Part shown: positions 16,805 through 25,115 of the stretch, piece after piece
Layout of the letters: the number at the start of each line of letters is the position of its first letter
How positions within the stretch are numbered: the first letter of the stretch is position 1
Source: Lachnoclostridium sp. An118
GTDB lineage: Bacteria; Bacillota; Clostridia; Lachnospirales; Lachnospiraceae
Direction of reading: 5' to 3'
DNA: 64,000 nt
Assembly: GCF_002160985.1 (NCBI RefSeq)
Contig: NZ_NFLQ01000004.1
Span: forward strand, 1-64,000
Program-made: the position numbers and the translations under genes
Notes under the pieces: model-generated
What the model saw: only the letters and a program-made list of their open reading frames with translations
Databases searched by the model: none
Told to the model about the DNA's origin: nothing

Positions 16805-16990
16805 TCATTCTTCCTTATCCTCAATTTCTCGCTCAAAAATTGAATATTTCCAATCATCAGTTCCAGAAATCAATCTCCACCCTTGCTTACCATATTCGTT
16901 CAGCTTAGCAATATATCTGTCTAACTTAACATGAACATTAAACGAAGGCTCTGCGCTTAAATCTACGGTCATATACTCATATCTTTTCAC
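16805..16990 (-). CDS. DUF4177-like small protein
   Basis: Residues KRYEYMTVDLS at the start and LNEYGKQGWRLISGTDDWKY in the middle match the DUF4177 pattern (Tyr-rich strand, then GWxLVS). Start chosen at GTG 16990, six nt after GAAAGGAGA; a TTG at 16996 is also in frame. It forms a two-gene leftward unit with the membrane protein downstream. Function unknown. Confidence 0.65.
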   Translation of the reverse strand: MKRYEYMTVDLSAEPSFNVHVKLDRYIAKLNEYGKQGWRLISGTDDWKYSIFEREIEDKEE

Positions 16991-17094
16991 TTCCAATCTC
17001 CTTTCAACTTCTAATTTGTTGTTGCCTACATTTTACCAAAGATACATCTCGAATACTATCTTAAATAAAAAATCTCAAAAGTTTTCTCTCCAGA

Positions 17095-17132
17095 GTTGCT
17101 ATTTACATACCTCATACGTATGGAATAAGTAG
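17095..17132 (+). promoter_or_regulatory. parMR promoter/operator, copy A of a shared motif
   Basis: TTGCTA (17096-17101), a 17-nt spacer and TATGGA (17119-17124) form a promoter-like pair, with TACGTA overlapping the -10. The 38-nt block shares most positions with one at 37916-37953: GTTGCTATTT, then CCTC, TACGTATG and AATAAGTA. It may be the partition promoter/operator or part of a centromere. Confidence 0.6.
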
Positions 17133-17157
17133 AAAACAATATAAGGAGTGACGCATT

Positions 17158-18090
17158 ATGATAAAAAAACTGACTATCCCCGTGGATCACGGGAATCGGA
17201 ACATGAAGACCACCCATTTTCTTTTTACCACGGGGCTATCTTCTACAGACCGTAAACCTGCAGGCCGTGAGGATTTTCTTCAGGCTGACGGGAAGTATTA
17301 TGTTTTGAGCGGCAAGCGGATTCCATATCAGAGGGACAAAACACAGGACGAACGCTTTTCCGTCCTGACGAGATTTGCCATTGCAAAGGAGCTGGAGCGT
17401 ACCGGCCAGGTAACGGAAGAAGATGTGGTGCAGGTATCGCTGCCGATTGGTGTACCGCCTAAGCATTACGCAGAGCTGGCGGAGCGGTATCGGGAGTATT
17501 TCCTGGGAGACGGAAAGATGCAGGATCTGGTGTATAACGGAAAAACCTATCATACCTGTATCCGGGACGTAGCTGTATATCCCCAGGCGTATGCTGCCAT
17601 GATGACAGAGGGAGAAAAAATCCGGCAGATCCCCAAGGCGGTGGGAATTGATATTGGCGGATTCACTTCCGATTTTCTGCTGATGCGGAATGGTGCCCCC
17701 TGTCTGGACTATTGTGATTCCATGGAAAAGGGTGTCATCACCATGTATAACGACATCATTTCCAGCGTCAATGGGGATCATGATATGCTCCTGGAGGAAA
17801 CAGACATTGACAGTATCCTAGAAGGCAAGACGGAATATTATCCGGATATGGTGGTACATACGGTGGAAGAAATGGCCCGGAATTTTGTGACTGACCTGCT
17901 CAGCAGTGTCCGGGAGCGGGGCATTGATACGAAATCTACCTATACTATATTTATTGGAGGCGGAGCTATTTTGCTCCGGCGTTTTCTGGAAAGTTCCAAC
18001 CGGCTGATCAAGTATCGGTTTATTGATGATATTTTCGCAAATGCGAAAGGGTATGGCATCCTGTACCGCAGTTCTTTGGCAGGGAAGTGA
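17158..18090 (+). CDS. parM: ParM/StbA-like actin-type partition ATPase
   Basis: Polymerising actin-like ATPase that segregates plasmid or excised-element copies. The actin nucleotide motifs are present: phosphate-1 PVDHGNRNMKT (residue 8), phosphate-2 AVGIDIGGFTSDFLLM (about 160) and adenosine IFIGGGAILLRRFLE (about 265). The 310-aa length suits a ParM-type protein. The ATG at 17158 follows AAGGAGTGACGCATT. The downstream ParR-like gene overlaps its stop. Partition genes imply that the element spends time as an independent replicon. Confidence 0.9.
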   Translation: MIKKLTIPVDHGNRNMKTTHFLFTTGLSSTDRKPAGREDFLQADGKYYVLSGKRIPYQRDKTQDERFSVLTRFAIAKELERTGQVTEEDVVQVSLPIGVPPKHYAELAERYREYFLGDGKMQDLVYNGKTYHTCIRDVAVYPQAYAAMMTEGEKIRQIPKAVGIDIGGFTSDFLLMRNGAPCLDYCDSMEKGVITMYNDIISSVNGDHDMLLEETDIDSILEGKTEYYPDMVVHTVEEMARNFVTDLLSSVRERGIDTKSTYTIFIGGGAILLRRFLESSNRLIKYRFIDDIFANAKGYGILYRSSLAGK

Positions 18091-18497
18091 TGATCGTGGG
18101 AAAGAAAAATCCATATGTATTTACGATAGGATTTGATAAGAAAAATCCAGAGCATCTGGAAGTCGTAGAGATCCTGAACGGGACGGAGAAAAAGGCGGCC
18201 CTGATTGCGGAAGCAGTTCTGCAGTATATGGGGAAGAAGTCTGGAGGAGAAGCAGAGGTATCCCAGGAAAGCATCCGGGCGATGGTGCGCCTCCTGGTGC
18301 GGCAGGAAATGGACCGGATCATAGGTGAGGTTCCTGCTTCAGACTTTGTAACTTTGCCTGGCCAGAAACCACAGCCGGAGCCAGAAAAAAAGCCGAAAGA
18401 AGTCGTGATTGAGGATTTGAACGAGGAAGAACCTCCGATTGATGAACAAACAATGCGGGATGTTGCGGATGCCATGGCAGCATTCCGGAATATGTAG
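18090..18497 (+). CDS. parR: ParR-like centromere-binding partition adaptor
   Basis: A 135-aa protein coupled to parM (ATG within TGATG; a GTG at 18087 is also in frame). The N-terminal part (PYVFTIGFDKKNPEHLEVVE, then AALIAEAVLQYMG) resembles ribbon-helix-helix-type adaptors, with an acidic, Pro-rich C-terminus ending in a short helix (TMRDVADAMAAFRN), the kind of tail that binds ParM filament ends. Assignment rests on position and this pattern rather than strong motif identity. Confidence 0.75.
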   Translation: MIVGKKNPYVFTIGFDKKNPEHLEVVEILNGTEKKAALIAEAVLQYMGKKSGGEAEVSQESIRAMVRLLVRQEMDRIIGEVPASDFVTLPGQKPQPEPEKKPKEVVIEDLNEEEPPIDEQTMRDVADAMAAFRNM

Positions 18498-18502
18498 CGG
18501 AA

Positions 18503-18540
18503 AGGCGGGAGAATGAAAAAAGTTTTCCCGCCTGTTTTCA
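18503..18540 (+). terminator. Terminator after parR
   Basis: GGCGGGA-GAA pairs with TTTTCCCGCC around an A-rich loop, followed by TGTTTTCA. Confidence 0.7.
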
Positions 18541-18612
18541 CAGAATTTTTAGAATTTGCACAGAAAACTCATAGATTTTATACAGAAACCTCACAGAAAT
18601 AGGACGTATAAT
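18539..18612 (+). promoter_or_regulatory. Repeated CACAGAA boxes before a TATAAT element
   Basis: CACAGAA-like heptamers (CACAGAATT, CACAGAAAA, TACAGAAAC, CACAGAAAT) recur between 18539 and 18600, and TATAAT follows at about 18608. They look like activator sites before a promoter. The intact gene served is unclear; only the broken XRE gene, antisense, lies immediately downstream. Confidence 0.35.
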
Positions 18613-18718
18613 ATAAGCCGAGGTGGTTATGTGGGGTTTCTGTTCGGGTATGTAGTCCTTTCAGCAGACCTCGCAGCGTTTGCGGCGCAATCTCCTATTC
18701 TTCCTGGGAACAGGTACT

Positions 18719-18968
18719 TCATTCTTTCGGAACTTGCTGCAGCGTGGAACTGCCGTTATATTCTTTTCGGTTATTGACAACCGCATCGACAGAAAGACTC
18801 AAATAGGACGCAAGCGAACAGAGACTGTCAAGCCACGGGTTTGCCTTGTAGTTTTTTATCAGAAATTGTGCGCAGGGATACATAGGTTCGTTCTTTCAGT
18901 GTGTTTTGAGACAGATTCCTGCGTGTCCGGGCATCTTTTACAGCATCCCCTAATCGTTGAATATACAT
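18719..18968 (-). pseudogene. XRE-family regulator, frameshifted
   Basis: From ATG 18968 (GAGGTGAT upstream) the product starts MYIQRLGDAVKDARTRRNLS, a clear Cro/CI-type helix-turn-helix, and reaches SLRTISD. It then shifts frame: the original frame stops after KKLQGKPVA, while the adjacent frame continues NYKANPWLDSLCSLASYLSL to a stop at 18719. A family protein would read ISDIENYKANP, so about two bases are missing in the A-run. Probably inactive. Confidence 0.75.
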
Positions 18969-19235
18969 CCATATCACCTCATTTTCTGCGTATATTGTAC
19001 CGCAGCCAGATAAGCACATTCCATTTATGGTAATGCGTGGTGGAAAACAATGTAATGCAGGAACGAGGGGGAATGTCTAAAAGATAGGATGCGTATTTTG
19101 GATGGGTAAGAAAGTAGCCGGGAAAAAGTTAAAAAAATTGCTGACACCCACAAGGCCCTTTTGACGCCTGTACCTGCACTATATGAGTTATCAACCGACA
19201 CATATATTGCGTGTCAAAATAGACTGTGTTTGATC

Positions 19236-19277
19236 AAGACCAGACTGCAGAAAGCAGATTTTGGTCTTATTTTTTTA
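19236..19277 (+). terminator. Leader terminator before the sigma-like gene
   Basis: AAGACCA pairs with TGGTCTT, with an inner CTGC/GCAG helix, followed by ATTTTTTT. It stands about 95 nt before the 19373 gene and is probably a leader attenuator or the end of an upstream transcript. I saw nothing else in 18969-19235. Confidence 0.7.
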
Positions 19278-19372
19278 TATCGGTGTCGGAGTAGCTGTAT
19301 GATCCGATGCCGTTCTCCGCCAGCTTCTTGAATTTCTTTGAAACTACAAACGAAATTCAGGAGGAACATAAG

Positions 19373-19813
19373 ATGAATGAAAAACGTACTTACAGTGGAG
19401 AACGGACAAAATCATATTTTACCGCATATTTAATGGAATTTATCAAAGGCCGCAGGAGCAGCTATCTGAATAAAAAAATCCGGACAGAAAACAATTCTTT
19501 CCTGATGGAAGAAATCGCTGAAATTGAAGAACGGATTTCTTTAGAAGAAATGCAGGAGAACCTGGAGAGGGAAAAGACACTTTTGAAAGAAGCTATGGGG
19601 ATTTTTCCGGACTGGGGAGAGTTGGAGGACCGCAAGCTGGTTCAGTTGCTTTTGCTGCTCAGAGAAGAAGAAAGAAACCTGATTTACCTGCATGTGTTCG
19701 AGGAACGCAGCTTTGATGACATGAGCAAGATAACAGGGCTGACCTCAGAACGGTGCAAGAGCATCTACTATTATGCTATCCGAAAAATACGGAAAGAAAT
19801 GGGGGATAAATAG
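19373..19813 (+). CDS. Sigma-70-like region 4 regulator
   Basis: 146 aa from ATG 19373 (AGGAGGAACATAAG upstream). The C-terminal 60 residues contain LREEERNLIYLHVFEERSFD and SKITGLTSERCKSIYYYAIRK, a sigma region-4 helix-turn-helix. No region 2 is obvious, so it is more likely an element regulator of the Tn916-type sigma-like class than a full sigma factor. It is followed 1 nt later by a companion small HTH gene. Confidence 0.8.
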   Translation: MNEKRTYSGERTKSYFTAYLMEFIKGRRSSYLNKKIRTENNSFLMEEIAEIEERISLEEMQENLEREKTLLKEAMGIFPDWGELEDRKLVQLLLLLREEERNLIYLHVFEERSFDDMSKITGLTSERCKSIYYYAIRKIRKEMGDK

Positions 19814-19814
19814 G

Positions 19815-20003
19815 ATGAGTTTTGACGAATTATTATACCGGGCGAAAGCCGGAGACATGGAAGCAAGAGCAGAAATTTTTGAAATGTATCGTCCAATGCT
19901 GATCAAAAATGCACTGGTAAATGGAAGGTTCGACGAAGATCTGTACCAGGAGCTGGCGGTAGAGCTGATGAAGTGCATCCGGTATTTCCGGCATGTGGAA
20001 TAA
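19815..20003 (+). CDS. Small conjugative-element HTH protein
   Basis: 62 aa, MSFDELLYRAKAGDMEARAE, ending in DLYQELAVELMKCIRYFR. This matches the short helix-turn-helix protein found next to sigma-like genes in Tn916-type conjugative transposons (sigma region-2-like helices). ATG at 19815 is one base after the previous stop, so the two are co-expressed. Confidence 0.75.
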   Translation: MSFDELLYRAKAGDMEARAEIFEMYRPMLIKNALVNGRFDEDLYQELAVELMKCIRYFRHVE

Positions 20004-20009
20004 TTAAGA

Positions 20010-20045
20010 GAGACCGGGCGGCGTAAGCTGCCCGGTCTATATTTT
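20010..20045 (+). terminator. Terminator after the sigma-like pair
   Basis: AGACCGGGC pairs with GCCCGGTCT, followed by ATATTTTTT. It ends the rightward backbone transcript. The following 20046-20340 holds GC-rich hairpins (AAGCGCCGG / CCGGCGCTTT around 20135-20178) and no convincing gene; it is probably the left boundary zone of the cargo. Confidence 0.8.
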
Positions 20046-20356
20046 TTGGCGGTTCTTCGGTGCGGGCTGAAGAAGCTGGCGCGTCTGTTGGACACGGCCC
20101 GATAACCTGACCGCCGTATAGCGGCAAGTAAGAAAGCGCCGGACGCAGGGCCAGCAGGCCGCCGCGACCGGCGCTTTCGTATGGTTTTTTCTACGCATTT
20201 AGCCCCCTCTTGGGCGGGGATTGGATAATCTATCTCGCCTACCCGCTGACTGTGGCGGGAAAACCTTGATTTTCATGGGTTTTTATTCCCCTAATTGCGT
20301 AGGCAGGAGGGGCACTCTTTCATATTTAACATCGCCTTTGTTTTTCTTAAAGTCCA

Positions 20357-20399
20357 TTGACAAAGCCACAATTTCGTTATATAATATTTGTTATATAAC
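20357..20399 (+). promoter_or_regulatory. Promoter and operator of the TetR-CPBP operon
   Basis: TTGACA (20357-20362), 17 nt, TATAAT (20380-20385). GTTATATAA occurs at 20376 and GTTATATAAC at 20390, 14 bp apart and overlapping the -10. This is a likely autoregulatory TetR operator. Confidence 0.75.
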
Positions 20400-20428
20400 A
20401 TGAGTTATGTTTAAGGAAGGACGCAATT

Positions 20429-21001
20429 ATGCCACCGAAAGCAAAGATTACAAAAGAAATGGTCATTGACGCTGCTTTTGAGGTTGCTCATGAAACAGGT
20501 GCAGAAAATATTAACGCAAGGACAGTTGCAAAAAAATTGCATTGTTCTACACAGCCTGTTATGTATCACTTTTCTACGATTGAGGAATTGAAGAAAGCTG
20601 CCTATACAAAAGCAGATTGCTATCATTCTGAATATCTGATGAATATTGAAAATCCGCAGAAAGGAATTATGCTTGGAATTGGACTAAATTATATCCGTTT
20701 TGCAGTTGAAGAACCGCATTTGTTCCGCTTCCTTTTTCAATCCAACTTTTTTAATGGAAAGACTTTACTTGAAATGATAGATGCTGAGGAACTTATGCCT
20801 GTTCTTTTGGCAATGCAAGGAGCAATCGGAGGAAGCATAGAGCATGTAAAAGAAATCTTTTTGACAGTTTTTTTATTTGCTCATGGTTATGCAAGTATTA
20901 TTGCAAACAATTCATTAGAGTATGATGAAGAAATCATAAGGAAACATATAGAAAATGCTTATAACGGTGCGGTATTAGCGGCACAGGAGGAAACGAAATG
21001 A
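20429..21001 (+). CDS. TetR/AcrR-family regulator
   Basis: 190 aa. N-terminal HTH: MVIDAAFEVAHETGAENINA followed by VAKKLHCSTQPVMYHFSTIE. The C-terminal ligand domain is divergent. The ATG follows GGAAGGACGCAATT. Its stop overlaps the CPBP protease start (ATGA). It probably represses its own operon through the GTTATATAA sites. The region is markedly AT-richer than the backbone, consistent with recent transfer. Confidence 0.9.
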   Translation: MPPKAKITKEMVIDAAFEVAHETGAENINARTVAKKLHCSTQPVMYHFSTIEELKKAAYTKADCYHSEYLMNIENPQKGIMLGIGLNYIRFAVEEPHLFRFLFQSNFFNGKTLLEMIDAEELMPVLLAMQGAIGGSIEHVKEIFLTVFLFAHGYASIIANNSLEYDEEIIRKHIENAYNGAVLAAQEETK

Positions 21002-21741
21002 GAAAGCTATATGAAAAAAGTGAACTGACCTTTACAATCATATGGATTGTGATTTATTGTGTTCTGCAATCTTTAGCTAACCCACTAAACGATAAAATAG
21101 GAGTTGAATATTCTGCGAGTGCTATTTTTTGTGCTTTACAGACTGTTATCCTCTTGGCTTTTGTTTGGAAAAATAATTTATTGGAACGATATGGACTTTG
21201 TAAACCCTCTGTGTCTGCTCGGTGTTTCCTTTACTATGTACCGCTTATTATTTTAGCAACGGGAAATCTTTGGAACGGTTTTGCAAACAATTATGTTCTT
21301 TCTGGAACTATCTGCCGAGTTGTATGTATGCTTTGCGTGGGATTGATCGAGGAATTGATTTTCAGAGGTTTCTTATTCAAAGCGATTGCCAAAGACAACA
21401 TGAGAACTGCTATTATTATTTCAAGCCTAACCTTTGGCATAGGGCATTTGGTGAATATATTTAATGGAAGCGGTATAGATTTGGTAAACAATTTGTTTCA
21501 AATATGCATTGCGATTGCAGTAGGTTTCTTGTTTGTAACAATTTTTTCTCGTGGCGGAAGCCTACTTCCCTGTATTATTACCCACTCGGCTATTAACACT
21601 CTCAATACTTTTGCAAAAGAAGAAGGATTTACAGTTGAAAAGCAGATTACCCATGCTCTTATTATGGTTGTCTTAACCGTTGGCTATACTTTAATCATTA
21701 CAAAAACGCTGCCCCAAACAAGTTGGAAGGTAGATAAATGA
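20998..21741 (+). CDS. CPBP-family intramembrane metalloprotease
   Basis: 247 aa with multiple membrane segments. The Abi/CAAX-prenyl-protease motifs are present: GLIEELIFRGFLFKA (motif 1, EExxxR) near residue 113, FGIGHLVNIF (motif 2 His) near 145, and LPCIITHSAIN (motif 3 His) near 195. Such proteins often give bacteriocin self-immunity. It is coupled to the TetR gene, so expression is presumably inducible. Confidence 0.88.
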   Translation: MRKLYEKSELTFTIIWIVIYCVLQSLANPLNDKIGVEYSASAIFCALQTVILLAFVWKNNLLERYGLCKPSVSARCFLYYVPLIILATGNLWNGFANNYVLSGTICRVVCMLCVGLIEELIFRGFLFKAIAKDNMRTAIIISSLTFGIGHLVNIFNGSGIDLVNNLFQICIAIAVGFLFVTIFSRGGSLLPCIITHSAINTLNTFAKEEGFTVEKQITHALIMVVLTVGYTLIITKTLPQTSWKVDK

Positions 21742-21742
21742 T

Positions 21743-22048
21743 ATGACAAGTATGATTTCAGAATGGGTTTACTGTCCTATCTGTGGGAATAAGACAAGGC
21801 TAAAAATCCGTGGAGATACAGAACTTAAAAACTTTCCTCTTTTTTGTCCAAAATGTAAGCGAGAAACACTAATCACTGTAAAACAATTCAATATCACAGT
21901 TATCAAAGAGCCAGACGCAGAGCCGATAACACACAAGGCAATCTCACTTGTGGTTATCGGCTTCTTTTTATTGCATTATTCTATTGGTAGTTCAATCGTA
22001 ACACTTAATCCATGTGGAACCGTATCAAAAAATCGGATTGTCCCCTGA
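21743..22048 (+). CDS. Cysteine-rich KTR protein with foreign C-terminal tail
   Basis: The N-terminal 57 residues match the cysteine-rich KTR family: EWVYCPICGNKTRLKIRGD and FPLFCPKCKRETLITVKQ form a zinc ribbon. Family members normally end soon after the PDA segment. Here the frame runs on through a terminator hairpin and into the antisense end of the histidine kinase gene. The start may be ATG 21743 or 21752. Function of the family is unknown; it often travels with mobile elements. Confidence 0.7.
   Translation: MTSMISEWVYCPICGNKTRLKIRGDTELKNFPLFCPKCKRETLITVKQFNITVIKEPDAEPITHKAISLVVIGFFLLHYSIGSSIVTLNPCGTVSKNRIVP
21922..21974. terminator. Bidirectional terminator
   Basis: AGCCGATAAC...GTTATCGGCT with inner CACAAG/CTTGTG pairing, followed by TCTTTTTATT on the plus strand. 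It ends both the KTR operon and, from the other side, the histidine kinase transcript. Confidence 0.75.
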
Positions 22049-23340
22049 TGTGCCTTTACAATCTGACGCGCAATTTTCAAACCCCATCCATGCTCAGTAT
22101 CGCCTTCACTTTTTTGTGAACTGGAAATATCTTCGTTGCTGTTCAGTGCGTTCAGTTGAGGCTCGCTCATGCCATGCCCATTATCAGAAACAACGAAAAC
22201 ACAGCTATTCTCATGGATGCCAACGGATAATTCAATTTTACATCCTGTTGGATTATGGACAATACTGTTGCGAATTAAGTTTTCCAGCATCCGCTGCAAC
22301 AATAAATTGTCCCCACTAAGTTGTATGTTTCTCCCCGGCTGTTTCTCGTAAAATTCCATTTCGAATTGTTCCGGTATGCCGTCATTCAGTATTTTGCTTA
22401 TCACCTGCCTTGCCAGCTCTACAACATCAATACTCTGCATGTGAATTGCCTGTATGGAGTATTCCAGCTTTGTCGTCAGGTTCAAATCAGATACTAAATT
22501 TTTCAGCTTTTCGCTTTGGCTAAGAATTATTCTGGCTTGTTTTCTGGTTTGGTCTGGCAGTTCAGGGGTTTCCTTGATTTCGCTTGCATACCCTAAAATC
22601 ATAGAAAGCGGTGTCCGTATATCATGGGAAATTCCCCTGATCCAGTCCGCACGGGTGTTGTCCTTTTTTAGTAAATATTCGCCAGCCTTATTTAAGCCGG
22701 CATTGATTTCTGCTAATTCTCCAGCTTCCTCCAAATGAACAGGTTTTCCAGCAGAAAGGTGGCGAATACCATCTAAAATTGGCCCCATTGCTTTTTCTAC
22801 TCGGTGAGCATTGCGAATAAACAGATATACCATCAACAAAATATTGATAAAAAATACTGCGACTAATCCAAATAAAAAAGGCTGGACATATTGCGCCCTA
22901 AAAGATAAATAATAGTTCACGACACTCCCTGGAGATAAGCCGATAACAAGAAGCCCATCCTGACGCTTCCAGATATTAACTGGATAATCATCGAGATACC
23001 ACCGACTGAACATTGCAATATCTGTGGCATTATAGTGGCGTGGTAATTCTTCCGGCAGATTTTCTTCCCAAACGACGGTTCCATCTTCATCTAATATCAT
23101 GGCCCATGCGTCTGCCTTATTGAGCATTTCTGTTGCCTGTGCATCTCCAGTAAATTGTCCGTTTTCTACAATGACATGATTAGAAAAATCCTCAAGGGGG
23201 AAATTGGATGTTGCCACATTGCCGAAATAAGCTATCACAAAGTAGGAGGCTACTAAAGCAACATTAACCGTCAGAAAAAGGATTACAATTCCAACTGTGG
23301 AAAATATATACCGGCGAAAAAAGCGTTCTGATGCGTTCAT
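21976..23340 (-). CDS. Sensor histidine kinase
   Basis: 454 aa. Two membrane segments (residues about 13-37 and 152-174) flank an extracytoplasmic sensor of about 115 residues. The DHp motif IRGISHDIRTPLSMILGY carries the phospho-acceptor His. The ATPase domain has the N box ENLIRNSIVHNP, DNGHGMS and HGWGLKIARQIV. It overlaps the response-regulator stop by 4 nt. It probably senses a lantibiotic or bacitracin-like peptide, since its locus controls a divergent peptide-type ABC exporter. Confidence 0.93.
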   Translation of the reverse strand: MNASERFFRRYIFSTVGIVILFLTVNVALVASYFVIAYFGNVATSNFPLEDFSNHVIVENGQFTGDAQATEMLNKADAWAMILDEDGTVVWEENLPEELPRHYNATDIAMFSRWYLDDYPVNIWKRQDGLLVIGLSPGSVVNYYLSFRAQYVQPFLFGLVAVFFINILLMVYLFIRNAHRVEKAMGPILDGIRHLSAGKPVHLEEAGELAEINAGLNKAGEYLLKKDNTRADWIRGISHDIRTPLSMILGYASEIKETPELPDQTRKQARIILSQSEKLKNLVSDLNLTTKLEYSIQAIHMQSIDVVELARQVISKILNDGIPEQFEMEFYEKQPGRNIQLSGDNLLLQRMLENLIRNSIVHNPTGCKIELSVGIHENSCVFVVSDNGHGMSEPQLNALNSNEDISSSQKSEGDTEHGWGLKIARQIVKAHQGTIRFFDTVPHGLSVTIELPIE

Positions 23341-24032
23341 GTTTGCTCCCCCTTTATGTTCAGACGATACCCTATTCCTTTAATCGTCACGAGAGCAACT
23401 GGCTTTGAGGGATTTTCTTCAATTTTTTCCCTCAAATGCCGGATATGGGTTGCCAACGTCCTTTCATATCCTTGCCAGAAGTCACCACAAATAGCCTGAC
23501 ATAAAGAACCGGTGGTAACGATTCGACCTGCGTTTTCGTATAACTTTTCAAAAAGCTGGAACTCTTTGGCTGTCAATGAGATGCTTTCTCCATTACGCTG
23601 CACCATTGCTTTTTCCAGATCAACGGTTGCAACATCAAAAAACACCTTGCGCTCTTTTTCTGGGTAGACCCGTTTTAATATGGCCTGTACCCTGAACAGC
23701 AATTCTTTTGGTAAAAACGGTTTCAGAAGATAATCGTCTGCACCATTTTCAAAGCCCGCGAACTTGTCCTCTGCTTCGCCGCGAGCTGTCAGCATTAGGA
23801 CAGGGACTTTACTTGTCTTTCGGAGTTCCCTTAATGTCGCAAATCCGTCCATACCTGGCATCATAACATCAAGGATTATCATATCTGGCTGTTTTTCTTT
23901 ACACATTTTCAATGCAGCTTCACCAGAGGCCGCCGTCAACACCTGTGTAAATCCTGCCCTTTCAAAAATGGACTTCACCATTTCTAATAGTTCGGCTTCA
24001 TCGTCCACTACAAGAATCATTCTATCGTTCAT
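23337..24032 (-). CDS. OmpR-family response regulator
   Basis: 231 aa from ATG 24032 (AGGAGGTGCC upstream; a longer ORF is possible but has no RBS). The receiver has MILVVDDEAELLEMV, phospho-acceptor Asp in MIILDVMMPGMDG and Lys in DYLLKPFLPKEL. The C-terminal winged helix ends GYERTLATHIRHLREKI...GIGYRLN. It is transcribed divergently from the ABC exporter genes. The intervening region has four 11-bp-phased CTCAAAGT boxes that it is likely to bind. Confidence 0.93.
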   Translation of the reverse strand: MNDRMILVVDDEAELLEMVKSIFERAGFTQVLTAASGEAALKMCKEKQPDMIILDVMMPGMDGFATLRELRKTSKVPVLMLTARGEAEDKFAGFENGADDYLLKPFLPKELLFRVQAILKRVYPEKERKVFFDVATVDLEKAMVQRNGESISLTAKEFQLFEKLYENAGRIVTTGSLCQAICGDFWQGYERTLATHIRHLREKIEENPSKPVALVTIKGIGYRLNIKGEQT

Positions 24033-24103
24033 AAGGCACCTCCTATTTATTCTATTCTTATTATACCGCGAGATGATTAGATTGCCTATTCTGCCCATGA
24101 AAT

Positions 24104-24144
24104 CTCAAAGTAAACTCAAAGTTGGCTCAAAGTCATCTCAAAGT
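24104..24144 (+). promoter_or_regulatory. Four CTCAAAGT direct repeats at 11-bp period
   Basis: Identical octamers start at 24104, 24115, 24126 and 24137, one helical turn apart, upstream of a TATGCT-like -10 and the exporter start at 24192. This is the classic layout for cooperative OmpR-type activator binding. Confidence 0.85.
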
Positions 24145-24191
24145 TGGTGTGTTATGCTGATTACGAAAACAAAAAGGAGGCGTAAGCTATT

Positions 24192-25115
24192 ATGAGTGAT
24201 TACATTATTGAAACGCGTGATCTGACGAAAAGATACGGCAATCAGGCCAGCGTTTCTCATCTGAATATTCATGTGAAAAAGGGCCGTATCTATGGACTGC
24301 TGGGGCGCAATGGGGCCGGTAAGACCACGACTATGCGGATGCTGCTGGGACTGACAGCCCCCACTTCTGGCGAGGTAACAATATTCGGAAAAACTTTTCA
24401 GGGCAATGAAAAGAAAATCCTGTCTCGCATTGGTTGCCTGATTGAGTCACCGGGCTTTTACCCCAATTTAACAGGGACGGAAAACCTGAAAATTTTTGCC
24501 GAGCTACGGGGCTTAAAAAATCCCAAGTACATCAAAGGTGCTTTGGAACTTGTCAACCTGCCTTATCGGGATAAGAAGTTGTTTTCTCAATATTCTCTCG
24601 GCATGAAACAGCGGTTGGCGATTGCTCTGGCCGTTATGCATGATCCTGAGCTGTTGATATTGGATGAACCGATCAACGGACTTGACCCCATCGGTATTGC
24701 AGAAGTACGCGATTTTATCCGTGAATTGTGCGACGCCAGAGGAAAAACCATTTTAATTTCCAGCCACATTCTTTCTGAAATCTCGCTGCTGGCGGATGAC
24801 GTAGGAATTATCGACCACGGGAATTTGCTTGAAGAAGAAAGCCTGAAAGAATTGGAGGCTAAAAACACCAAATATATCCATTTCTGTGTGTCGGACGCAC
24901 AAAAGGCAGCACAGATTATTGCTGCAACATTCCGCAGCAAGAATATTCAGCTTGCGGATGCCAATAATCTATATCTCTACAACACGGCCCTCCCGGTGAC
25001 AAAGATAAACCGTTCTTTTATGGAGGCTGGCATTGATGTTCAGGAAGCCCATCTCTGCGAGGATACTTTGGAGGATTACTTCAAGAGAATTACAGGGGGT
25101 GAGGGGATTGCTTAA
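24192..25115 (+). CDS. ABC transporter ATP-binding protein, lantibiotic/bacitracin exporter type
   Basis: 307 aa, BcrA-like. Walker A GLLGRNGAGKTTTMRML near residue 40, signature YSLGMKQRLAIALA, Walker B PELLILDEPINGLDPIG and the following switch His in ILISSHILSEI. The C-terminal 80 residues form the usual BcrA-type extension. The ATG follows AGGAGGCGTAAGCTATT. It probably energises the two permeases downstream for peptide detoxification, induced by the divergent two-component system. Confidence 0.93.
   Translation: MSDYIIETRDLTKRYGNQASVSHLNIHVKKGRIYGLLGRNGAGKTTTMRMLLGLTAPTSGEVTIFGKTFQGNEKKILSRIGCLIESPGFYPNLTGTENLKIFAELRGLKNPKYIKGALELVNLPYRDKKLFSQYSLGMKQRLAIALAVMHDPELLILDEPINGLDPIGIAEVRDFIRELCDARGKTILISSHILSEISLLADDVGIIDHGNLLEEESLKELEAKNTKYIHFCVSDAQKAAQIIAATFRSKNIQLADANNLYLYNTALPVTKINRSFMEAGIDVQEAHLCEDTLEDYFKRITGGEGIA

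Noticed and set aside
19373-20003. Complete Tn916 insertion
   Set aside because: Only the small sigma-like and HTH genes are present; no Tn916 conjugation genes or tet gene follow in the window.
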